A stretch of 36,389 bases of DNA from SZUA-152 sp964401355 (GTDB taxonomy: Bacteria; Pseudomonadota; Gammaproteobacteria; SZUA-152). The stretch is taken from the NCBI GenBank assembly GCA_964401355.1, contig CAYNYJ010000033.1, positions 1-36,389 on the forward strand, written 5' to 3'. The position numbers were made by a program, and so were the translations under genes. Positions 25,078 through 33,855 of this stretch are shown here, piece after piece. Each line of letters begins with the position of its first letter. Position 1 is the stretch's first letter. The notes beneath the pieces are model-generated. The model searched no databases. It saw only the letters and a program-made list of their open reading frames with translations, and was not told the origin of the DNA.

Positions 25078-25452
25078 TCACTTCCCTTGTCCCAACGTCG
25101 TCGTGCGAGACAACGATTTAATATTCTTTTTCAACATCATTAACGTGACTTCACGGCCCCGCTCACGCAATCGCACCACAGAGGGCTGAATGCTCACCAC
25201 AGTCGCACCATTGATACGGTCGCCCTTACTCACCACCCGATCATTGATCACTGCGGTGCGTCGTACGCTGGATATCAAGGTTGAATTCAAGATCCAGCGA
25301 ACCCGTTTCGATTTTTTGCTCACCACCGGACTGCGTTGCACCTCCGCTGTGGGCGGACGTGTGGGGTCATCCATTGACTGCACGGGGGGTAACCACAGCA
25401 CACACAGCGCAATCAGCAACATCACTCCTTTTGCAATTAATGTTTTAAACAC
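25078..25452 (-). CDS. mshK: MshK pilus assembly protein
   Basis: 124 residues with a signal peptide (about 1-26) and the motif MDDPTRPP at about 27-34, which is the hallmark of MshK. The C-terminal half (RVRWILNSTLISSVRRTAVIN...GDRINGATVVSIQ) is the periplasmic domain resembling PilP/GspC-like adaptors to the secretin. The ATG overlaps mshJ by eight bases and the stop overlaps the region of the mshL start. Confidence 0.9.
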   Translation of the reverse strand: MFKTLIAKGVMLLIALCVLWLPPVQSMDDPTRPPTAEVQRSPVVSKKSKRVRWILNSTLISSVRRTAVINDRVVSKGDRINGATVVSIQPSVVRLRERGREVTLMMLKKNIKSLSRTTTLGQGK

Positions 25453-26116
25453 CGATCCAGCCCTCGTGCAAACTCAAGGTGTGAACCGTAATCGCCACCC
25501 GCGCTCGGGGATACTCCAACACGTGATATTCCACGTTGTCCCAATACAGACGCCACGGCATGGCCTCCAGCGCCTGCAAATATTTCAAGGTACTGAAATA
25601 ATCGCCCTCAAATACAATGCGCATGCCATGTTTAAAAATTCCAGGTTGGTGCAAACCTTCCACTTCACCCGCTTCATTTTCTGACGGCGGAAATAACGGT
25701 TCCGCACCCAGGCTTTCCAACCGGGTCAACACCAGATCGCTGTCCGCAGCCAACATGTCACGCAACACACCCGCCATCTGCGCTGGCTGAATAAATTCCA
25801 CGGTCAACTCTTTTTGTTTCTGCTTGAGTTCTGCCAACAGCTTGCGCAGCTCCGTGACGCGTGAATTAATGTGCCGGGCCTGCCCCCCTTCAAGGGCAGC
25901 GCTCATTTCCCGAATTTGTAAATTGAGCATTTCAGACTGCTGATTCGTGTCGTGCATCTTTGCCACGATCTGTTTTTGCTTCACTTCTTCCGGGCTCATC
26001 AAGCTTGCGTCCCACAGCATGAACATCAACGCGATCACCGCTAGGCTCATCATCGCGCGCTCACGCAGGGAAAACGCCTCAAAGCGCTCGGCCCAGGCGT
26101 TAATGCGATCCTTCAT
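25445..26116 (-). CDS. mshJ: MshJ (PilO-like) pilus alignment protein
   Basis: 223 residues: a short cytoplasmic N-terminus, one membrane helix at about 23-40 (MMSLAVIALMFMLWDASL), a coiled-coil region (about 45-105, rich in K, Q, E and L) and a C-terminal PilO/GspM-type domain (about 110-220) that includes EGDYFSTLKYLQALEAMPWRLYWD. It should pair with the PilN-like protein encoded upstream, which it overlaps by four bases (ATGA). Confidence 0.92.
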   Translation of the reverse strand: MKDRINAWAERFEAFSLRERAMMSLAVIALMFMLWDASLMSPEEVKQKQIVAKMHDTNQQSEMLNLQIREMSAALEGGQARHINSRVTELRKLLAELKQKQKELTVEFIQPAQMAGVLRDMLAADSDLVLTRLESLGAEPLFPPSENEAGEVEGLHQPGIFKHGMRIVFEGDYFSTLKYLQALEAMPWRLYWDNVEYHVLEYPRARVAITVHTLSLHEGWIGV

Positions 26117-26760
26117 AAGTCTGACTCCAACAAGCGACTCGCCGCCGGGGCAACGGTGCCGGTGTACACCGTGAAACCCACAAACCGGGCATCGACGGTT
26201 TCACGCTGAATTTGCAACAAGCCAAATTCAGTACCCTTCAAGGCTTTTTCTGTCGAGAGTTGTTGCAGAAAAGTGGGCACCAGTTCCGGCTTAAGTGAAC
26301 GACCCCGAATCACCAACCCCTCGCCACCAGCCTGCACCGTGAACCCGGTGAGCCAGACGCCTTTGGGAGACTGACGGGAAAAACTTTCCAGATAAGCCGA
26401 AACCCCCTGGGTGTAGCTGTCGCGCACCCGGGTCAAAGCGTTAACCACTTTGCGACGGGCCACCAGCTCGCGTTCCAGCTCGGACAAGGCCAGCTGCGGA
26501 GCGGTATCGGTTTTCATTCCCGCCAGACGGGCACTGATATCGCTCAGCTGAATGGCAAACCGCGCCTGTTGATTTCTCAATTGCTCTACTTCGACATTCA
26601 TCTGCTGGGTCTGGCGCACACCCCAGCCATACATCATCATCAACACCACCAATACTGCCGCGCAGGCCTGCAACATAACGCGGAACGACAATAGCTTGCG
26701 TTCCTTGCGGAAGATGGGCTGAAACAGATTAACTTGTTGCGTAATCACGTCGCGTGACAT
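26113..26760 (-). CDS. PilN-like protein of the MSHA operon (MshI2)
   Basis: 215 residues. The N-terminus VNLFQPIFRKERKLLSF is the conserved PilN peptide that docks onto PilM, followed by a membrane helix (about 28-47), a coiled coil (about 50-105) and a PilN ferredoxin-like domain (ESFSRQSPKGVWLTGFTVQAGGEGLVIRGRS). It is first in the pilus operon and would reach its PilM-like partner MshI, encoded 15 kb downstream at the other end. Two dyads lie upstream, at 26784-26800 and 26921-26947, as possible control elements. Confidence 0.88.
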   Translation of the reverse strand: MSRDVITQQVNLFQPIFRKERKLLSFRVMLQACAAVLVVLMMMYGWGVRQTQQMNVEVEQLRNQQARFAIQLSDISARLAGMKTDTAPQLALSELERELVARRKVVNALTRVRDSYTQGVSAYLESFSRQSPKGVWLTGFTVQAGGEGLVIRGRSLKPELVPTFLQQLSTEKALKGTEFGLLQIQRETVDARFVGFTVYTGTVAPAASRLLESDL

Positions 26761-26783
26761 TCCTTTTATTTTTCATCATATAT

Positions 26784-26800
26784 TTGAAGTTCCACTTCAA
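26784..26800 (-). promoter_or_regulatory. Palindrome just upstream of the MSHA operon
   Basis: TTGAAGT-TCC-ACTTCAA, a perfect seven-base dyad, ends 24 bases before the first pilus gene. A weak -10-like TATGAT lies beside it on the minus strand. It may be an operator or a hairpin in the leader; no known regulator motif is recognised. Confidence 0.4.
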
Positions 26801-26920
26801 GCTGCCCAGTTTTTCAATTCACCTGTTTTCGCGGTTTCGGCGCCAAGAGCTTGATTGACACACAATTTTCCGCCAAAAAAACGACGAAAATGCTAGGCTG
26901 GTGAATGTATTGCCTGTTTT

Positions 26921-26947
26921 TTGCACTTAACAAGCAATAAAGTGCAA
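26921..26947. promoter_or_regulatory. Dyad between the divergent MSHA operon and spermidine-synthase-like gene
   Basis: TTGCACTT and AAGTGCAA are perfect complements separated by 11 bases, with A- or T-rich sequence on both sides (TTTTTT before, TTTTT after). It could be an operator for the divergent genes, or a hairpin with a T-run on the plus strand. The rest of the 26761-27068 gap shows no gene. Confidence 0.4.
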
Positions 26948-27068
26948 TTTTTATGCCGCAATCCAGTAGCGACAGATGGCTTCAGAAGCTTGAATTCTTG
27001 GGGATAATCTCGGATAAGAACCTTGAGGATTCACAGCATGACCCGCAAAGGCATAACGACCATTCACA

Positions 27069-27863
27069 ATGATCCCACATTCACAAAAACACACACAGAT
27101 TCACCACCAGCAAGAAGACACACTGCACATTTATGTCCATGAAGGGGGCTCACGGCGCTGGCTGGAATTTGGCGATGACGTGGTGCAGAGCATCATCAAT
27201 TTGCAACGGCCACAAGATTTAATCGCGCCGGTGCATCAGGCCATGTTGACGGGGCTGCTGTTCCTCCCCGCTCCCCGCAGAATGTTACTGCTGGGACTGG
27301 GCGGCGGGGCCATTGCCCGTTACATGGCCCACCGGCAGCCCGATTGCCACGGTGATGCCGTGGAGCTTTCACCCGCCGTGGCGGACATCGCCCAACAGTT
27401 TTTCGACTTTCCCACAGCCTGGGGGCTGCACGTGGCAGACGCACGAGACTATATTGCCCAAGCCACCCTGCCGGATGGGCAGCACATCGACTGCATGATG
27501 TTGGATATTGCCGAACAGCAACACAGCCCCGACTGGGTCAGCGACAGCGCATTTCTCGGCCACTGCCGTCAACAACTATCTGCCCACGGCGTATTGGTGA
27601 TAAACCTGATGCCGAGAGACGCCGCCGAATTCACCCACCAGCTGGCCGCTATTCGAGGCGCATTTGAGGCCCGAACCCTGTGTCTTTCGGTACCGCAACA
27701 CCGTAACATCCTGATTTTCGCCTTTGCCCAGCGCCCGGTATTCTCCGACATGGCTCAACTGCAACAACGCGTTGCGGGCCGGACTGAACAGTGGGGACTG
27801 CCCTTCGACGAATTCCTCGGGCGCATGGTTCGGGAAAACCCTGCAGGCAGCGGCGTCTTTTAA
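27069..27863 (+). CDS. Spermidine-synthase-like methyltransferase-fold protein
   Basis: 264 residues with a Rossmann fold similar to polyamine aminopropyltransferases: motif I LLLGLGGGAIARYM (about 75-88), the acidic end of strand 2 in GDAVELSP, and VADARDYI near 122-129. The usual speE motif after strand 4 (D..DPxGPA) is replaced by MMLDIAEQQHSPDW, and the N-terminal beta domain is short, so real spermidine synthesis is doubtful; it may modify another substrate. Such proteins are common as single genes. The start has no clear ribosome binding site. It is divergent from the pilus operon. Confidence 0.78.
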   Translation: MIPHSQKHTQIHHQQEDTLHIYVHEGGSRRWLEFGDDVVQSIINLQRPQDLIAPVHQAMLTGLLFLPAPRRMLLLGLGGGAIARYMAHRQPDCHGDAVELSPAVADIAQQFFDFPTAWGLHVADARDYIAQATLPDGQHIDCMMLDIAEQQHSPDWVSDSAFLGHCRQQLSAHGVLVINLMPRDAAEFTHQLAAIRGAFEARTLCLSVPQHRNILIFAFAQRPVFSDMAQLQQRVAGRTEQWGLPFDEFLGRMVRENPAGSGVF

Positions 27864-28001
27864 CTCGCACACGACCTGCTAGCCGATTGAATTTTCTCTG
27901 TTTCCTGCCGCTATCACCCTAGAATCAGCCATCAATAACAACGCTTAATGGCCGCTCCCATCACTCAAAACAGGGGGCCCCACGCAATAGGCAGGTCGAA
28001 T

Positions 28002-29147
28002 ATGGATGAAAACTCTGGACTCACACCAGCGCGCGTATTGATCATTGATGATTCGCGGGTGGTGCGGGTGTCGCTCAAAAAAGTGCTCGGAAGCGAGTTC
28101 AACATCATCGAGGCCGAAGACGGCGAGGCCGGTTGGGAGGCGCTAGTGGCGGATCCGCAGATTCAGGTAGTGCTGACCGACGCAGACATGCCGCGCCTCA
28201 ATGGTTACGAGCTGATCGCCCGCATCCGCGCCCACGGCGATACGCGCATCAACAGTATCCCCGTCAATATGGTCACCGCCGCCGACGATGAGGCCGCACG
28301 CCAGAGGGCCCTGGGGCTGGGAGCCACAGATTTCATCACCAAACCCTTTGACAAAGTGCAATTGCTGGCACGGGTGCGCGCCCAGGCGCGCATGGATCAG
28401 ACCACGCGGGATCTGGCCGAAACCTCCGAAGCGCTAATCGAACACGCCACCGACGACGCGCTCACCGGCGTCCGCAGTCGGCGTTATTTCCTGCGTCGTG
28501 GCGAACAAGACCTGGCCTACACCCGCCGTCATCAACAGGATTTATCGATCTTTGTAATCGGTATTGACGACTTTGACAATTTAAAAGCGCAGCATTCCGC
28601 TGCCACGATTGACCGCATTTTGGTGTCCATCGGCACCAGTCTAAGCAAGGCTGTTCGCAAGGAAGATACCCTGGCCCGCTGTGGCGAGGCCCGCTTCGCG
28701 ATCCTCGCACCGACACTCAGTAGCGCCGAAGCCGGTATCGTCTGCAATCGCATTCGCCAACTGATTGCAGACGATGTTGTCTCCGATGGAGACGCGCAGA
28801 TTGTCCTCAGCATCAGTCTCGGTCTCAGTCAGCGCGGCATCGACACGGCCGAGAACATTGAAGATTTTCTCACCCTGGCGGAAAACTATCTAACCAAGGC
28901 ACAAGCGGCCGGCGGTAATCGCCTGCTGGCGGCCACATCCGGCCAAGAACCTAGTCAAGTACCCAAAAAACGTATTAGCATCGATGCCGCTCTGCGCATT
29001 CTCGCCAAAGGTGATGCCGAAAAACTCAGCCCCCACATCAATATCATGGTCGAACAACTGCTGCCACTACTGATCTTCTGCAACGAGCAGCGCCAGTGGC
29101 ACATCGACGTCCAGTTGGAGGTGCTTCGCCAAAAAATCAGTCATTGA
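28002..29147 (+). CDS. Response regulator with degenerate GGDEF domain
   Basis: 381 residues. A receiver domain (about 10-125) has the acidic pair Asp16/Asp17, the phosphoacceptor Asp60 (TDADMP) and the Lys of TKPFDK. A GGDEF domain follows (about 150-308), recognisable by DDALTGVRSRRYF and the closing SISLGLS, but its active-site motif reads GEARF (228-232) instead of GGDEF. This should prevent diguanylate cyclase activity, leaving a c-di-GMP or GTP sensor or a pure output module. A C-terminal helical tail of about 70 residues follows. The start at 28002 is preferred to 27948 because AGG lies upstream and the receiver begins right after. It sits near the c-di-GMP-responsive MSHA operon. Confidence 0.9.
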   Translation: MDENSGLTPARVLIIDDSRVVRVSLKKVLGSEFNIIEAEDGEAGWEALVADPQIQVVLTDADMPRLNGYELIARIRAHGDTRINSIPVNMVTAADDEAARQRALGLGATDFITKPFDKVQLLARVRAQARMDQTTRDLAETSEALIEHATDDALTGVRSRRYFLRRGEQDLAYTRRHQQDLSIFVIGIDDFDNLKAQHSAATIDRILVSIGTSLSKAVRKEDTLARCGEARFAILAPTLSSAEAGIVCNRIRQLIADDVVSDGDAQIVLSISLGLSQRGIDTAENIEDFLTLAENYLTKAQAAGGNRLLAATSGQEPSQVPKKRISIDAALRILAKGDAEKLSPHINIMVEQLLPLLIFCNEQRQWHIDVQLEVLRQKISH

Positions 29148-29680
29148 ACAATACACAAGAGTGGGCCCGCCCAAAAAATACTCTGCACAACACCGCGAAT
29201 TTTGTCGTGAGAATACGAAAAAAAGATATAAATACTCTTCTTCATCAGGTCTCACGCCAGATTGCACGTCTAAGCGTTGAATATTCCGTTTTAGATCCCC
29301 AATTTTTAGAGGCATCGTCTAAAAATCACGGACAAAAAAGGCCTCTGGCTGCTCCTTCATCAACCCATAGTTCACTTGCTTTTCTGAAAATTGTTACTGA
29401 AATCAAGGAACCCGGCCGCTCCCCACGGCGTTATAGTGTTTGATGCGATAAAAAATCGCTGCGATATCAATAACAAACCCCTCCGCTATGCGCCATTTCA
29501 CTTGGCTTGTGCTGGGCTTGTGACCGCTATCACAGTGTTTGGAGCGCTTTTTCCGGAGCATCTGACTGAGGCGGGCTACGCTTAAGCAGGAAAAACCACA
29601 AAGTGTGAGTTTTGCCACACTGACCACTGTAGACACGGCCGACAGTAGTGTACCGGTCTGAGAAACAAGGATGCCGACTA
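29148..29680 (+). other. Gene-free upstream region of the cytochrome-LamG-DUF1501 cluster
   Basis: These 533 bases contain several small open frames but none with a ribosome binding site or recognisable product. They hold a 9-bp perfect hairpin, ATTTTTAGA/TCTAAAAAT (29302-29326), which may end the preceding gene; a small GCGAT/ATCGC hairpin near 29450; and a CRP-type site at 29519-29534. A hairpin AGTGTG...CACACT lies near 29597-29616. A long leader for the cluster is possible. Confidence 0.5.
29519..29534 (+). promoter_or_regulatory. CRP/Vfr-type binding site before the exported cytochrome cluster
   Basis: TGTGA-CCGCTA-TCACA is a perfect dyad with the CRP/Vfr spacer. It lies about 154 bases before the first gene of the cluster. 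A -10-like TACGCT is placed at the right distance for a class I promoter but is weak. Confidence 0.55.
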
Positions 29681-30928
29681 ATGAGTGTCAACAAGAGTGC
29701 CAAAAATTCTCCACGTAAAATAACCTGTTCTGTGCTGGCCGGTATTTTACTGACTGTTTTATCGGCGGCGCTCATTGGCCCCGTGATGGCTGGCGATCGC
29801 GAACAAGCCAAACGCATTCATGACCGGCTGACCGGGGTGCCTCCCAGCGATGCTGTACTCACCGCCATGCAAGCCGATATCGCTGGAGGAAATGCCAACG
29901 CGGCAGCATTCCGGGCCATGGATCATCCTGATTTCTACCGGGTGACACTGAAAAATTTCATCACCCCCTGGACCAACGAAGCACAAACCGTATTCGCACC
30001 GCTCAATGATTACACCGCAACAGTGATTGGCATTATTCGTGATGACATCGATTTTCGGGAAATTCTCAGCGGCCCCACCTATAACGGCAACATCCTTTAC
30101 ACCGGCAGCACTGCGGGCTTAACGCCTTATTCCACCACGGACAATAATCATTACACCGAAATGGATCAGCAGGGCGTCGATTTACAGACAGACCTGATCC
30201 GAACCACCCAGACCTCCGGCAGCACGCTCGGCCTGCCTGCCAATGCACCGGCCGGTATCTTCAGCACCCGCGCTGCCGCCAAGGCATTTTTCGTGGACGG
30301 CACCAATCGCGCCATGTTCCGCTTCACCCTGCTCAATCATTTATGCAGTGACCTGGAACAGGTGAAAGACATCAGCTATACACCGGATCGTATTCGTCAG
30401 GACGTCTCGCGCAGCCCCGGCGGTGACAGCCGCATCTTCATGAACGCCTGTGTCGGCTGCCATAACAACATGGACCCCATGACCCAGGCCTTCGCCTATT
30501 ACGATTATCAATACGACCCCGACACTGACCCCGAAGCAGAGAATGGCCAACTGGTTTACAGCGCTGGCGTGGTACAACCCAAATACCTGCAAAACAGTAA
30601 TAACTTTGAATTCGGTTACGTCACCCTGGACGATAGCTGGAACAATTACTGGCGCACCGGCAGCAATAGCGCACTGGGCTGGGATACCAACGGCCTCGGC
30701 ATTTCCAGCAGCGGTGCCGGTGCCAGTTCCATGGGTGCCGAGCTTGCCAACAGCGAAGCCTTCGCTCGCTGCCAGGTGAAAAAAGTCTTTAAGGCCGTGT
30801 GTCTGCGCGCACCCGCCGACGCCACCGACCGAGGCCAGATTGACACCATGATCGCCTCCTTCAAGACCAGTAGCTACAAACTAAAACAGGTCTTCGCTGA
30901 GTCCGCCGTATTCTGTAAGGGCAGCTAA
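29681..30928 (+). CDS. Exported mono-heme protein resembling DUF1549/DUF1588 (planctomycete-type) families
   Basis: 415 residues with a signal peptide (about 1-37, cleavage after VMA). The mature N-terminus contains RIHDRLTGVPPSDAVL, which resembles the DUF1549 RLTGLPP motif. Further on, FMNACVGCHNNMDPMTQAFAYYDY has one c-type heme site, Cys257-Cys260-His261, in the context of DUF1588 (CxxCHxxMDPxxxxxxxxD). It should be periplasmic or exported, with one covalent heme. It is the first of three exported genes on the plus strand; ATG 29681 is preferred over 29648 because the signal peptide begins there. Its function is unknown; the family likeness is by eye only. Confidence 0.72.
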   Translation: MSVNKSAKNSPRKITCSVLAGILLTVLSAALIGPVMAGDREQAKRIHDRLTGVPPSDAVLTAMQADIAGGNANAAAFRAMDHPDFYRVTLKNFITPWTNEAQTVFAPLNDYTATVIGIIRDDIDFREILSGPTYNGNILYTGSTAGLTPYSTTDNNHYTEMDQQGVDLQTDLIRTTQTSGSTLGLPANAPAGIFSTRAAAKAFFVDGTNRAMFRFTLLNHLCSDLEQVKDISYTPDRIRQDVSRSPGGDSRIFMNACVGCHNNMDPMTQAFAYYDYQYDPDTDPEAENGQLVYSAGVVQPKYLQNSNNFEFGYVTLDDSWNNYWRTGSNSALGWDTNGLGISSSGAGASSMGAELANSEAFARCQVKKVFKAVCLRAPADATDRGQIDTMIASFKTSSYKLKQVFAESAVFCKGS

Positions 30929-30994
30929 ACGGAACAATCATCGAGTCAGGGTTATTTCTCAGATTCACAAAAAGGTTTTTTTTGGAGCGCCACA

Positions 30995-33793
30995 ATGAAC
31001 ATCCCATGCCGCAACACAACTGACACCAAACACCGGCCCTGGTTGCTGCTATTCACCCTGCTCGGTAGCTTGTTGCTATTGAGCGCTTGCGATAGCGTCC
31101 CCAACGAGCCCACCATCACCGGCGGTGGCGGCAGCGGCAGTACTGCCTCGCTCTACACGGGTGATGCCTGTAACGCAGCATCCACCGACCCGCTGGTGGT
31201 CGAACAAATCTGTAATTTCCAGACCGAATTCTGGGCCAAGATGCTTGATGTTAGCAACTGCGAAACCTGCCACAGCACTGAATCTGGCAGTCAGGAACCC
31301 TATTTTATGGACACCGCGGACATCAACACCGCATACGGCCAGATGATCAGCCGGAACTTGGCGGATTTCACCAATCCCGCCAACTCTGCCATCGTTGCCA
31401 AAATCAACACGGGCCACAACTGCGGCAGCTCCAGCACCTGTAGCGCCCTGGCCACCAACGCCATCACCTATATCACCAATTGGCGCGACGGGGGCGTCGC
31501 AGGCGCAGGCACCGGCAGCGGCACCAACGAGATCACCCTCACCCCACCCAGAATCAGGGACACCGGCTCTAGCAAAAACTTTCCAGACACGCCACCCACT
31601 GGCTTTGATGGTGTGCATACCCTGTTAAAAGACTACTGCGCCAATTGTCACCAAGAGTCAGCCGCCGTTGCACAAACACCCTTCTTTGCCGATGCCGACG
31701 TCACCATCGCCTACAGCGCCGTTGTCAGCAGCCAGAAAATTAACCTGGACATCCCCCGCGAGTCGCGTTTGGTGGCCCGCATGGACGAAGGCCATAACTG
31801 CTGGGCGCTGGACAGCACCCTCGAACAGGCCATGACCGAATCCCGCAAGGACTGCGCAGTCCTCATGGAACAGGCTATTGTCGCCTTCGCTGACCCCATT
31901 ACCACCACTGCCGTGGATTCCAGCTGGATCATCAGCAAGGCCATGAGCCTGCTCGACGGCACTGTGGCCAGTGGCGGCACCCGCGACGATTCCAGCACTA
32001 TCGCCCTTTACGAATTCAAGGCGGGTGCTGGTACCAACATTCAGGACAGCAGTGGTGTCGGCGTGCCGCTGGATCTCAAACTTTTTGGCACCGAAGGCAC
32101 TGACTACCGGTGGGTGGGCGGCTGGGGCATTGAGTTCCTCACAGGTAATGCAAAAGCACAAGCAACCACCCAGAACAGTCGCAAATTGCTGACACAAATC
32201 CTCGGCAGTGGTGAATATTCCATCGAAGCCTGGGTGGTGCCCGCTAACGTGGCACAAGGTACCGCCGGTGATCCCGCACGCATCATCAATTACTCGGGCG
32301 GTTCCAACGAGCGCAACTTCACCCTCGGTCAGGCCGAATACCGCTATGAATTCATGAACCGCACTTCGGTAACCGACGCCAATGCCGCACCGTCATTCAT
32401 TACCGATGACATGGATGAAGACCTGCAATCCACCCAGCAACATGTGGTGGTCACCTTTGACCTCAGCACCGGTCGCAAGGCGTATGTGAATGGCGTCGAT
32501 GTGGCCACCATTGGCAACGACATGGGCGCGACTGACACACTGATCCCCGCTGGAAACCTGGCGAACTGGGATCAGACCTACGCCTTCAGCATGGGCAACG
32601 AAGCCGATTTCAATAAGCCCTGGGAGGGCAGATTGCGTCTGGTGGCGATTCATAACCGTGCCATGAGCGCGACTCAAATCACCCAGAATTTCGAAGCTGG
32701 AGTGGGACAAAAATTCTTCCTGCTGTTCAGTGTCAGCGCACTCATGAACGATCCGAACTGCTTCCTGGCCTCCGCCGTAACGACCGACAACCCTGATGGC
32801 GACCAGTGTTTCATCTTTGTCGTCGCCAGCCAGTTCGATAATTACAGCTATCTGTTCACCCAGCCCACTTTCGTCAGCCTCAATCCTGCCTTTACCCCCA
32901 ACGGCACAATGATCAGAGCTATGCGCATCGGACTTAACGGTAAGGAACCCTCCACCGGCCAAGCTTACATCAACCTCGACGCCACCATTAACGCCACCGA
33001 TTTCGACAGCACAACGGGCACCCAAACATTGTCTCAACTCGGCACCATCATCGCCCTGGAAAAAGGCGCGGGCAGTGACGAATTTTTCCTGACCTTCGAA
33101 AACTTCGATGGCAACCTGAATGCGCGCGTCGCAGCAGTGTGTGGCACCACCCTCACCTGCGCCAGCACTGCGGTGGATATCACCCCCTCACCTGCGGCCA
33201 ATGGACTGCGCACTTTTGAGGAAATCCTCGCCTCCATGTCCGCCATGACCGGCGTCGACCCTTATCAGACCGTGCAATTCCCGAAGGTGCTCAACACCTA
33301 CTTCGACGCCGTCACCAACACCGGCATCAAGCAACAATTGCCCACGGTAGAAAATCTGGGCGGTTTCCTGGCAGCCCACCAAATGGCCATCGCCCAGCTT
33401 GCCATCGCCTACTGCGATGCCTTAGTGGATGACAGCACGCTACGGGACAACTTCTTTGGCGCAGGCTTTGGTTTCAACTCGGATGTGGCCACGGCCTTTG
33501 GCAGCGGTGATTCGACCGCCAAAAATCAAATCGTCAATGCCCTGTATGACAACATGATCGCCATCGGCGGTACCGACCTGGCGGAAACGCCGACCCGCGC
33601 GGAGATCAAAATCGAATTGATCGGTCCCGATGACCCGGCCGCCGTGGCAGGGCATCCCGGCAACCTGTTCGACCGCCTGCTGAGCATCTGTACGGCAGAT
33701 ACAGGCTGCAACAATGACGCTGCCCGCACCCGTTCCGTGGTCAAGGCGCTGTGCACCAGCACCCTGGGCAGCGCACAGATGTTGATTCAGTAA
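30995..33793 (+). CDS. LamG-domain lipoprotein with two c-type heme motifs
   Basis: 932 residues. A lipoprotein signal ends LLSAC near residues 28-32, followed by a Gly/Ser-rich linker. Two heme-binding motifs, CETCH (89-93) and CANCH (215-219), lie in two repeated modules, each followed by a GHNC element (about 141 and 267). A LamG/concanavalin-type domain covers about 335-570 (ALYEFKAG..., YSIEAWVVPAN, KAYVNGVDV, GRLRLVAIHNRAMS). The last 360 residues are not recognised. It would be an outer-membrane, surface-facing cytochrome with a carbohydrate- or protein-binding module. GGAG precedes the ATG; it follows the mono-heme gene by 66 bases and is followed by the Tat protein. Confidence 0.78.
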   Translation: MNIPCRNTTDTKHRPWLLLFTLLGSLLLLSACDSVPNEPTITGGGGSGSTASLYTGDACNAASTDPLVVEQICNFQTEFWAKMLDVSNCETCHSTESGSQEPYFMDTADINTAYGQMISRNLADFTNPANSAIVAKINTGHNCGSSSTCSALATNAITYITNWRDGGVAGAGTGSGTNEITLTPPRIRDTGSSKNFPDTPPTGFDGVHTLLKDYCANCHQESAAVAQTPFFADADVTIAYSAVVSSQKINLDIPRESRLVARMDEGHNCWALDSTLEQAMTESRKDCAVLMEQAIVAFADPITTTAVDSSWIISKAMSLLDGTVASGGTRDDSSTIALYEFKAGAGTNIQDSSGVGVPLDLKLFGTEGTDYRWVGGWGIEFLTGNAKAQATTQNSRKLLTQILGSGEYSIEAWVVPANVAQGTAGDPARIINYSGGSNERNFTLGQAEYRYEFMNRTSVTDANAAPSFITDDMDEDLQSTQQHVVVTFDLSTGRKAYVNGVDVATIGNDMGATDTLIPAGNLANWDQTYAFSMGNEADFNKPWEGRLRLVAIHNRAMSATQITQNFEAGVGQKFFLLFSVSALMNDPNCFLASAVTTDNPDGDQCFIFVVASQFDNYSYLFTQPTFVSLNPAFTPNGTMIRAMRIGLNGKEPSTGQAYINLDATINATDFDSTTGTQTLSQLGTIIALEKGAGSDEFFLTFENFDGNLNARVAAVCGTTLTCASTAVDITPSPAANGLRTFEEILASMSAMTGVDPYQTVQFPKVLNTYFDAVTNTGIKQQLPTVENLGGFLAAHQMAIAQLAIAYCDALVDDSTLRDNFFGAGFGFNSDVATAFGSGDSTAKNQIVNALYDNMIAIGGTDLAETPTRAEIKIELIGPDDPAAVAGHPGNLFDRLLSICTADTGCNNDAARTRSVVKALCTSTLGSAQMLIQ

Positions 33794-33855
33794 GGCCGAT
33801 ACTAACGTCGACACAAACACCGGTACCACACACGAGATGAATTGAGGACAACGCA

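Noticed and set aside
29096..29585. Small plus-strand open frames before the cytochrome cluster
   Set aside because: No start signals; they overlap the response-regulator end, hairpins and the CRP-type site.
29580..29680. Possible c-di-GMP (GEMM) riboswitch before the cytochrome cluster
   Set aside because: Hairpins and a GGAAAAACC stretch are present, but the conserved GEMM core and tetraloop-receptor pattern are missing.
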